Source: Sphingomonas bacterium (lineage in GTDB: Bacteria; Pseudomonadota; Alphaproteobacteria; Sphingomonadales; Sphingomonadaceae). From it: a stretch of 6,210 nt of DNA. Position 1 is the first letter of the stretch. Every line of letters begins with the position of its first letter. The notes under the pieces were generated by a model. The model was not told where the DNA came from. It did not search any database and saw nothing but the letters and a program-made list of their open reading frames with translations. The stretch covers positions 1 to 6,210 of the forward strand of contig NZ_CAHJWX010000124.1 of the NCBI RefSeq assembly GCF_903643065.1, given 5' to 3'. Below are positions 1-5,192 of this stretch, piece after piece. The translations under genes and the position numbers were made by a program.

Positions 1-1
1 C

Positions 2-778
2 GCGGGACGGCCGGCCGGGCTGTCGGTGGTGCTGGTCGGCGACGACCCGGCCTCGGCGGTCTATGTCCGCTCGAAGGGCAAGGCGACGCGCGCGGCGGGG
101 ATGCACGGCGTGGAGCACGTCCTGCCCGCCGACACGACGCAGCCCGCGCTGATGACGCTGGTGGACCGGCTCAACGCCGACCCGGCGATCGACGGCATCC
201 TGGTGCAGCTGCCGCTCCCGAGACATCTCGACGAATGGGCGGTGGTGAGCCGGATCGATCCGGACAAGGACGTCGACGGGCTACATCCGGTCAATGTCGG
301 GCGGCTGGCGAACGGCGTGCCGGGGCTGCGGCCCTGTACCCCGCTGGGCAGCCTGCTGCTGCTGGAAGGGCTGGGCGCGCCGCTGGCGGGGCAGGAGGCG
401 GTGGTGCTGGGCCGGTCGCAGCTGGTCGGGCGGCCGGTGGCGCAGCTGCTGGTCAATGCCAACTGCACGGTGACGGTGGCGCACAGCCGCACCCGCGACG
501 TCGCGGCGCATGTCGGGCGCGCGGACATCGTGATCGCGGCCGTGGGCATCCCGGGGTTCGTGAAGGCCGACTGGGTGAAGCCCGGCGCGACCGTAATCGA
601 CGTCGGCATCAATCGCGTCGCGGGTGGGCTGGTCGGCGATGTCGATCCGGCGGTGGCCGAGGTGGCGGGCGCGCTGACGCCGGTGCCGGGCGGGGTGGGA
701 CCGATGACGATCGCCTGCCTCCTGCGCAACACGCTGGAGGCGGCGTGCCGGCGCGAGGGGGTGGCGTTCGGCTTGTGA
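2..778 (+). CDS. folD: FolD bifunctional methylenetetrahydrofolate dehydrogenase/cyclohydrolase, 5'-truncated
   Basis: Cytosolic enzyme that oxidises 5,10-methylene-THF to 5,10-methenyl-THF with NADP+ and hydrolyses it to 10-formyl-THF, feeding purine and formyl-Met synthesis. The frame is open from base 2 and gives 258 residues; roughly the first 30 residues of the usual 285-300 lie outside the window. The GTG at 26 is not the start, because conserved family sequence ([13 protein letters not shown]) already runs through it. Visible motifs, counted from base 2: YVRSKGKA at 21-28, whose first Lys (25) matches the catalytic Lys of Fol[10 protein letters not shown] at 65-73; DKDVDG at 88-93; RPCTP at 110-114; the nucleotide-binding loop GRSQLVGRP at 137-145; and the signature PGGVGPMT at 229-236. 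The TGA stop overlaps the GTG of the next gene by 4 bp, so it heads an apparent three-gene operon. Identification is secure and no defect is visible in the part seen. Confidence 0.97.
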   Translation, partial: AGRPAGLSVVLVGDDPASAVYVRSKGKATRAAGMHGVEHVLPADTTQPALMTLVDRLNADPAIDGILVQLPLPRHLDEWAVVSRIDPDKDVDGLHPVNVGRLANGVPGLRPCTPLGSLLLLEGLGAPLAGQEAVVLGRSQLVGRPVAQLLVNANCTVTVAHSRTRDVAAHVGRADIVIAAVGIPGFVKADWVKPGATVIDVGINRVAGGLVGDVDPAVAEVAGALTPVPGGVGPMTIACLLRNTLEAACRREGVAFGL

Positions 779-1467
779 TTGCGGCGCTGCTCCTCGCGGT
801 CGCGCCGGCCACGGTGACCGAGGCGGAGCGTGCCTTCGCCGCCGACGCGAAGGCGATCGGGCAATGGGCGGCGTACCGGAAATGGGCGGCGCCGGACGCG
901 ACGATGTTCGTGCCGGAGCCGGTGAAGGCGCAAAACTGGCTGAAGGACCGCGCCGATCCGGCGGCGGCGATCGAGTGGTGGCCGACGGCGGCCTGGGTGT
1001 CGTGCGACGGGACCGTGGCGGTCGATACTGGCGGTTGGAAGCGGCAGGACGGCGGCGTCGGCTATTTTACGACCGTGTGGCGGCGTGAGCCGGATGGGCG
1101 CTGGCGGTGGATCGTCAGTCACGGCGATCATGCCGCTGCGCCCAGGCCACGGCCGGCGTCGCCTCCGATCAGGCGGGCGATGTGTGGTGCTCGCCTGGAC
1201 CAGCAAATCGAGCATCTGCCGCCCGGGCTGCCGGTGCCGCTCGAGCACGCGGGCAAGGGGGCGCTGGGGGTCTCCGATGACGGCAGCCTCGCCTGGTACT
1301 GGGGCGCTGGCTGGAAAGGAGGGCGCTGGGTCCAGGTGACCTTGACCGCGCCCCTCGATTTCCGGCACCCACCCGATTCGAGTACCGGGTCGGTGCACTT
1401 CTGGGCCGAAGGCTACAAGGCGTGGCCGCTGTGCGTGATCGATGATCATGTCGACGCGCCGCAATGA
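775..1467 (+). CDS. Putative exported NTF2/DUF4440-like protein
   Basis: Hypothetical protein of 230 residues from the GTG at 775. The first ~12 residues ([12 protein letters not shown]) are a hydrophobic stretch ending in a plausible Ala-X-Ala cleavage site, so export to the periplasm is likely. Residues ~16-125 have the character of an NTF2-like/DUF4440 domain: an AERAFAADA helix, a DATMFVPEP segment, a Trp-rich [13 protein letters not shown] strand, then [23 protein letters not shown], the paired strands typical of that fold. The rest is proline-rich, then has a strand-like region ([17 protein letters not shown]) of unknown function. The start is uncertain. GTG 775 gives a GTGA overlap with folD and has GAGGGG 14 nt upstream. 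GTG 745 has GGAGG 4 nt upstream and would add [10 protein letters not shown], giving the signal peptide a basic N-region. The TGA stop overlaps the MarC start. Biochemical function is unknown; the family call is from sequence character only. Confidence 0.72.
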   Translation: MIAALLLAVAPATVTEAERAFAADAKAIGQWAAYRKWAAPDATMFVPEPVKAQNWLKDRADPAAAIEWWPTAAWVSCDGTVAVDTGGWKRQDGGVGYFTTVWRREPDGRWRWIVSHGDHAAAPRPRPASPPIRRAMCGARLDQQIEHLPPGLPVPLEHAGKGALGVSDDGSLAWYWGAGWKGGRWVQVTLTAPLDFRHPPDSSTGSVHFWAEGYKAWPLCVIDDHVDAPQ

Positions 1468-2081
1468 TCGAGCTCTACGTCTCCTCGCTCATCACCTTCT
1501 TCGTGGTGATCGATCCGCCCGGCTGCGCGCCGATCTTCGCGGGGCTGACCGCTGGGGCGAGCGGCCCGCATCGGCGTGCGATGGCGGTGCGCGCGGTGGT
1601 GGTCGCGGCGCTGATCCTGCTGGTGTTCGCGGCGTTCGGCGAGGCGCTGCTGCATGGGCTGGGGATCAACCTGTCGTCGTTCCGCATCGCGGGCGGGATC
1701 ATGCTGTTCCTGATCGCGCTGGAGATGGTGTTCGAGCGGCGCACGCAGCGGCGCGAGGACCGCGCGGCGCAGGTCGCGGCCGAGCATGTCGAGGACGTGT
1801 CGATCTTTCCGATGGCGATGCCGATGATCGCCGGGCCGGGCTCGATTGCGACGGTGATGCTGCTGGCGGCGCGGCATCCGGGGCTGGCGGCGCATCTGGT
1901 GGTGCTGGGCGCGATGGGCACGATCCTGCTCGCGACGCTGGCGGCGCTGCTCGCGGCGGGGCCGCTGATGCGGCTGCTGGGCGCCAGGATCGAGGCGGTG
2001 GTGACGCGGCTGCTGGGCGTGCTGCTCGCGGCGCTCGCGGTGCAGTTCGTGACGGACGGGTTGCAGGTGTCGTTGCGGTAG
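1464..2081 (+). CDS. MarC family (UPF0056) integral membrane protein
   Basis: Inner-membrane protein of 205 residues, the normal size for MarC/YchE/YhgN proteins, with about six hydrophobic segments. Family motifs in order: DPPGCAPIF at 17-25 (family form DPxGxxPxF), FRIAGGIMLFLIALEM at 73-88, PMAMPMIAGPGSIAT at 116-130 (second half-repeat with P/G-rich re-entrant character), and RLLGVLLAALAVQFVTDGL at 182-200. A charged loop (ERRTQRREDR, 91-100) separates the two halves. The physiological substrate of the family is not established. E. coli MarC was once linked to multiple antibiotic resistance and later shown not to matter for it; some relatives are annotated as amino-acid transporters, which I would not assume here. 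The ATG sits in an ATGA overlap with the preceding stop. No Shine-Dalgarno sequence is visible upstream, so translation probably depends on coupling to the upstream gene. Last gene of the folD unit. Confidence 0.93.
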   Translation: MIELYVSSLITFFVVIDPPGCAPIFAGLTAGASGPHRRAMAVRAVVVAALILLVFAAFGEALLHGLGINLSSFRIAGGIMLFLIALEMVFERRTQRREDRAAQVAAEHVEDVSIFPMAMPMIAGPGSIATVMLLAARHPGLAAHLVVLGAMGTILLATLAALLAAGPLMRLLGARIEAVVTRLLGVLLAALAVQFVTDGLQVSLR

Positions 2082-2092
2082 GGCGGCAGCGG
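2082..2092. other. 11-bp convergent junction, no separate terminator
   Basis: The plus-strand MarC gene (TAG at 2079-2081) and the minus-strand exporter (TGA read from 2095-2093) converge with 11 bp between them. There is no GC hairpin followed by a T-run on either strand here. Only a weak 4-bp pairing (CAGC 2087-2090 with GCTG 2107-2110) is seen. Transcripts must end inside the opposing gene, or by Rho, so 3' ends probably overlap as antisense RNA. Confidence 0.6.
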
Positions 2093-3559
2093 TCAGGCGG
2101 GGTGGGGCTGTTCGCGGTCGCGCAGGCCTTGGTGCAGATCGATGGCGGGGACCAGAAAAGCGGCGAGCATCGTCCCGATGGCGATCAGCAGCACGCCACA
2201 GAAGGTCACGTGAAGCGACTGGCCGAGCGCGGCGCGCGCGGCGCCATCGCCGACCGCCCCGGCCCCACGGTCGAGCAGGTGCCGCACCTGTTCGACCGAG
2301 ACGGCGCCCCCGCGCGCGAGGCTGACGTTCAGCGCCGCGCCGAGCACGGTCGCGCCCAGCGTGCTCCCCAGGTTGCGCGCGAACAGGTTGGAGGCGGTGG
2401 CCGCGCCGCGTTCCGCCCAGCCGACGCTGTCCTGGATGATGACGATCGCGGCGGTGCTGAGGAAACCCATGCCGAACCCCAGCACCAGCGAGCCCGCCCC
2501 CGCCTGCCACGGTGATCCCCCCGGCGCCAGCATCACGAACGCCAGCGCGCCGACCGGCAACAGGACGCCGCCGAACACCAGGGTCGGCCGCAACCCGAAA
2601 CGCGCGAAGTTGCGCGCCGCCAGCGTCGCCCCGATCGGCCAGCCCAGCACGGTCGCGGTCAGCGTGAATCCGGCGACCAGCGCCGAATAGCCGAGCACCA
2701 CCTGCACGTACATCGGCAGGAACGTCGTCAGGCCGATGATGGTCATCCCGCTCAGCAGCGTGGCGGCGTTGGTGGTCGCGATCGGCCGCCGCGCCCACAG
2801 GGCGAACGCCACCATCGGATCGCGCGCGCGGCGCTCCTGCCAGACGAACAGCGCGCCGCCCACCAGGCATACCGCGGCGCTGGCCAGCGATATCGCGCGG
2901 TTCGTGCCCGCCTCCGTCAGCGCCAGCATCAGCGCGGCGATGGCGACCGTGAACAGCAGCGCGCCCGCCACATCGACGCCGCGCTGCTCGCTGGCGCCGC
3001 TCTCGCGCAGGAAGAAGTGAAAGCCTGCGGCGGCGACGATGCCCACGGGCACGTTGATCCAGAAGATCCACGCCCAGCTGACATGCGAGATGATCAGCCC
3101 GCCCGCCAGCGGCCCGATCACCGACGACACCCCCCACACGCTGGCGAGATAGCCCTGCACGCGCCCGCGCTCGTGCGCGGCGTACAGATCGCCGATGACG
3201 GTGACCGCCACCGGCTGGATCGCGCCGGCGCCGATGCCCTGGATCAGCCTGAACGCGATCAGCGACGGCATCGACCAGGCGATGCCGCACAGCACCGACC
3301 CCGCTAGGAAGATCGCGATCCCCGCCAGCAGGATGGACTTGCGCCCATAGACGTCCGCCAGCTTGCCGAACACCACGGTGGTCGCGGTCTGCGCGAGCAG
3401 GAACGAGGAGAACACCCAGGCATATAGGTCCAGGTTGCCGAGGCGGCCGACGATCTGCGGCATCGCGGTGGACACGATCGTCGCCTCGATCGCGATCATG
3501 AACGACGCGGCCATCACGGAGGCGAGCACGAGCGGGCGGCTGAGGGAGGGTGAAGCCAT
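2093..3559 (-). CDS. DHA2 (EmrB/QacA-type) MFS drug:H+ antiporter
   Basis: Inner-membrane proton-driven exporter of 488 residues, the usual length for 14-helix DHA2 transporters. Motifs: TM1 motif AIEATIVSTAMPQI at 23-36, with Glu25 in the position where many DHA2 proteins have Asp; motif A GKLADVYGRKSIL at 65-77 in the TM2-TM3 loop; motif B RLIQGIGAGAIQP at 104-116 with Arg104; motif C GVSSVIGPLAGG at 143-154, the antiporter signature; and the family segment ERRARDPMV at 242-250. The start is well fixed: an in-frame TAA (3571-3569) lies three codons above the ATG, and AAGG (3570-3567) sits 7 nt upstream as ribosome binding site. The C-terminal tail is short and polar. No membrane-fusion partner or local regulator gene is in the window. 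The substrate cannot be read from sequence; multidrug or toxic-compound export is the family default. Confidence 0.93.
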   Translation of the reverse strand: MASPSLSRPLVLASVMAASFMIAIEATIVSTAMPQIVGRLGNLDLYAWVFSSFLLAQTATTVVFGKLADVYGRKSILLAGIAIFLAGSVLCGIAWSMPSLIAFRLIQGIGAGAIQPVAVTVIGDLYAAHERGRVQGYLASVWGVSSVIGPLAGGLIISHVSWAWIFWINVPVGIVAAAGFHFFLRESGASEQRGVDVAGALLFTVAIAALMLALTEAGTNRAISLASAAVCLVGGALFVWQERRARDPMVAFALWARRPIATTNAATLLSGMTIIGLTTFLPMYVQVVLGYSALVAGFTLTATVLGWPIGATLAARNFARFGLRPTLVFGGVLLPVGALAFVMLAPGGSPWQAGAGSLVLGFGMGFLSTAAIVIIQDSVGWAERGAATASNLFARNLGSTLGATVLGAALNVSLARGGAVSVEQVRHLLDRGAGAVGDGAARAALGQSLHVTFCGVLLIAIGTMLAAFLVPAIDLHQGLRDREQPHPA

Positions 3560-3717
3560 CCGCGCGCCTTAGGCGGGGGGAGGGCGAACGGGAAGCTAGT
3601 CGGCGGAACCCATGGTCTGGCCGACGTCGGCGCGCCCGCCTGCCCGGCCCGCGATGCACGCGATCAGGCGTGCAGACGAGAGGCTCACGGCGCCTTGCCA
3701 GTCGTCCCCTCGACCGC
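3560..3717 (-). promoter_or_regulatory. 158-bp intergenic region upstream of the exporter
   Basis: This gap separates the end of the signalling operon from the exporter, both on the minus strand, so it must hold the operon's 3' end and probably the exporter's promoter. I find no convincing sigma-70 -35/-10 pair and no EcfG-type element (GGAAC-16/17-CGTT) on the minus strand. The one clear structure is the inverted repeat at 3655-3674; a 10-bp perfect palindrome CCGACGTCGG lies at 3621-3630. With no T-run after either, intrinsic termination is doubtful and read-through from the signalling operon into the exporter is possible. Confidence 0.5.
3655..3674. repeat. 7+7 bp inverted repeat, candidate operator or hairpin
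   Basis: Perfect arms TGCACGC (3655-3661) and GCGTGCA (3668-3674) flank a 6-nt spacer GATCAG. It begins 44 nt past the stop of the REC-HisKA_2 kinase and ends 96 nt above the exporter start. A 20-bp dyad of this spacing suits a dimeric repressor (TetR- or MarR-like) acting on the exporter. Equally it could form an RNA hairpin at the end of the kinase transcript, although no U-tract follows on the minus strand. The symmetry is seen directly; the function is inferred. Confidence 0.45.
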
Positions 3718-4746
3718 TCACCCCATCGCGGCCGTCAGCACCGCGCGGACGCCCTGGTGGTCGGTGTCGTAGGCGAGCGTGCCGCCCAGGCTTTGCGTCA
3801 TCGCGCGGATCAGCTTGGTGCCGAGCCCGGTGCCCTGCGGCGCGGCGCCGTCGATCAGGCCGCGCCCGTCATCCTCCACCGTCATCGTGAAATAGGCGTC
3901 GCCCGCCTTGAGCGCGACGCGGACCTCGCCGGCGGCGGCGCCATAGGCGTATTTGCACGCGTTGCTGACCAGCTCGGAGACGATCACCCCCAGCGACACC
4001 GCGCGATCGGGCGGCAGGCGCACGGGGTCGGCGGCGAGGCTGAGCCGGCGCGGCGCCGCGTCGGACGACCAGGTGCCCGCCAGCTCGTCGATCAGCGCGG
4101 CGAGATAGCCCTGCATCTCGACGCTCTCGACATCGCTCGACGTGTAAAGCCGGCGATGGACCTGCGCGATCGCGTCGATGCGCCGCTGCGTGTCGGCGAG
4201 CGCGTCGCGCGCGCCCGCGTCGGCGAGCGCGCCCGCCTGCAGCCGGATGATCGCCGATACCATCTGCAGCGAGTTGGCGACGCGATGATTGACCTCGCCC
4301 AGCAACGCCTCCAGCCGGGCGTTGCTCGCGCGCAGATCCGCCTCCACCGCCGTCTTGGCGCGCTCCAGGGTCGTGCGCTCCAGCACGGACGCGAACGACG
4401 CGCCGAGCAGGTCGTAAAAGTCGTCGCCGACCGTCTTGACGACGTAATCGGCCGCGCCCGCCTTGAGCGCCGCGACCGCGATCCGCCCCTCGTCGGAGCC
4501 GGTGACGTACACGACCGGCGGCGGCTCGGGCAGCGCGCGCAGCCGCTCCAGCGTCTCCAGCCCGTTCATTTCGGGCATGTAGTGATCGACCGCGACCAGA
4601 TCGAACCGCTCCGCCGTCGCCAGCGCGAGGCCGGCCGCGCCGCCATCGGCGGGCGTCACCGCGAAGCCGCGCCGCTCCAGCGCGCGACCCGCAAGGCGGC
4701 GGAGGCCGGCATCGTCGTCGATGTAGAGGACGCGGGGCTCGGCCAC
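3718..4746 (-). CDS. pakF: REC-HisKA_2 histidine kinase (hybrid response regulator), PakF-like
   Basis: Cytoplasmic protein of 342 residues with no signal peptide or membrane segment. Receiver domain ~1-120 has an intact site: acidic Asp10-12, phospho-acceptor Asp54 (in VAVDHYMPEMNG), Thr82 and Lys104. A short linker (~121-148) leads to a HisKA_2 dimerisation domain whose H-box EVNHRVANSLQM puts the phosphorylated His at 154. The ATPase domain follows: N-box SELVSNACKYAYG (Asn262), G1 DDGRG at 292-296, G2 GTGLG at 305-309. The receiver replaces a sensor domain, so activation should come from another kinase. In S. melonis Fr1, PakF has this layout; it is phosphorylated by the CHASE3 kinase KipF and is thought to phosphorylate PhyR of the general stress response. 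The gene symbol rests on architecture and the neighbouring kinase, not on alignment. The start is GTG with GAGG 7 nt upstream (4757-4754), 2 bp after the preceding stop. Last gene of its operon. Confidence 0.9.
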   Translation of the reverse strand: MAEPRVLYIDDDAGLRRLAGRALERRGFAVTPADGGAAGLALATAERFDLVAVDHYMPEMNGLETLERLRALPEPPPVVYVTGSDEGRIAVAALKAGAADYVVKTVGDDFYDLLGASFASVLERTTLERAKTAVEADLRASNARLEALLGEVNHRVANSLQMVSAIIRLQAGALADAGARDALADTQRRIDAIAQVHRRLYTSSDVESVEMQGYLAALIDELAGTWSSDAAPRRLSLAADPVRLPPDRAVSLGVIVSELVSNACKYAYGAAAGEVRVALKAGDAYFTMTVEDDGRGLIDGAAPQGTGLGTKLIRAMTQSLGGTLAYDTDHQGVRAVLTAAMG

Positions 4747-4748
4747 GC

Positions 4749-5192
4749 TCAGGCCTCGATCTCGGGCACCTGGATCACCGACAGGAACAGGCCGAGCTGC
4801 CGGATCGCGGCGGCGAAATTCTCATAGTTGACCGGCTTGGTGATGTAGACGTTGCAGCCCAGGTCGTAGCAGCGCTGGATTTCCTGCTTGTCGTCGGTGG
4901 TGGTCAGCACCACGACGGGGGTGCGCCGCAGCGGGCTGCCTTCCGCCTTGATCCGCGCCAGAATGTCCGTCCCGCTCATGTCGGGCAGATTGAGATCGAG
5001 CAGCACCAGCGCCGGGCCGTTCAGCGCCGGGCCGTCGCTCGCCTCGAACAGGTGCGCGAGCGCGGTGTGGCCGTCGACGAAATGCCGGATCTGGTTCATG
5101 ATCCCGGCGCGGCGGATGTTCTTCTCGATCAGCCGGGCATGGCCCTCGTCGTCCTCGATCATCAGGATGCTGACGGAACGGTGATCGGTCAT
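4749..5192 (-). CDS. Stand-alone response regulator (Rcp1-like receiver, no output domain)
   Basis: Single receiver domain of 147 residues with no DNA-binding or enzymatic output. The phosphorylation site is complete: Glu13-Asp14-Asp15, acceptor Asp66 (LLDLNLPDMSG), Thr97 (VVVLTTTDD) and Lys119-Pro120 (YITKPV). It resembles the Rcp1-type regulators found beside phytochrome-like and CHASE3 kinases: a longer alpha4 region (RCYDLGCNVYITKP) and a C-terminal extension (LGLFLSVIQVPE) that in Rcp1 relatives helps dimerisation. ATG at 5192 has AGGGA 8 nt upstream and overlaps the kinase stop by 4 bp (ATGA), so it should be made together with the upstream kinase, its likely phosphodonor. It lacks the FAT-GUY motif of SdrG-type regulators. 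The loop before beta3 contains a repeated GPAL (residues 54-57 and 59-62) encoded by a 15-bp tandem duplication. Role inferred: second phosphate acceptor, either an output or a sink competing with the REC of the next gene. Confidence 0.92.
   Translation of the reverse strand: MTDHRSVSILMIEDDEGHARLIEKNIRRAGIMNQIRHFVDGHTALAHLFEASDGPALNGPALVLLDLNLPDMSGTDILARIKAEGSPLRRTPVVVLTTTDDKQEIQRCYDLGCNVYITKPVNYENFAAAIRQLGLFLSVIQVPEIEA
5007..5036. repeat. 15-bp tandem duplication inside the receiver gene
   Basis: Two adjacent 15-bp units (5007-5021 and 5022-5036) share 14 identical bases (CAGCGCCGGGCCGT) and differ only at the last. The unit is a multiple of three, so the frame is kept. It encodes the repeated GPAL in the loop before beta3, away from the phosphorylation pocket. 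It looks like a replication-slippage duplication. Confidence 0.8.

Noticed and set aside
235..774. Upstream extension of the exported protein's frame into folD
   Set aside because: The frame is open back to 235 but the translation there is Gly/Ala/Arg-rich and lies wholly in folD. The signal-peptide-like sequence and start codons near 745/775 mark the real beginning.
61..1464. 467-codon open frame on the minus strand opposite folD and the exported protein
   Set aside because: It is antisense to folD and the exported protein, is rich in Arg, Pro and Ser, and has no family motif. Long antisense frames are expected at this GC content.
3621..3630. 10-bp palindrome CCGACGTCGG
   Set aside because: Short GC-rich palindromes arise often by chance in such DNA. 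It has no spacing relation I can tie to a promoter, so it is only mentioned in the intergenic entry.
1446..3659. 737-codon open frame on the minus strand, offset from the exporter
   Set aside because: It overlaps the clearly real DHA2 exporter in another frame and MarC in antisense. The translation is Arg/Gly-rich low-complexity sequence typical of a shadow frame.
3560..3717. Possible EcfG (general stress sigma) promoter before the exporter
   Set aside because: The only GGAAC (3605-3609) is on the plus strand, pointing away from the exporter, and no CGTT follows at 16-17 nt. The minus strand has no match.
3550..4827. 425-codon plus-strand frame opposite the REC-HisKA_2 kinase
   Set aside because: The opposite strand carries a kinase with every catalytic motif intact. 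This frame is Arg-rich with no recognisable domain.
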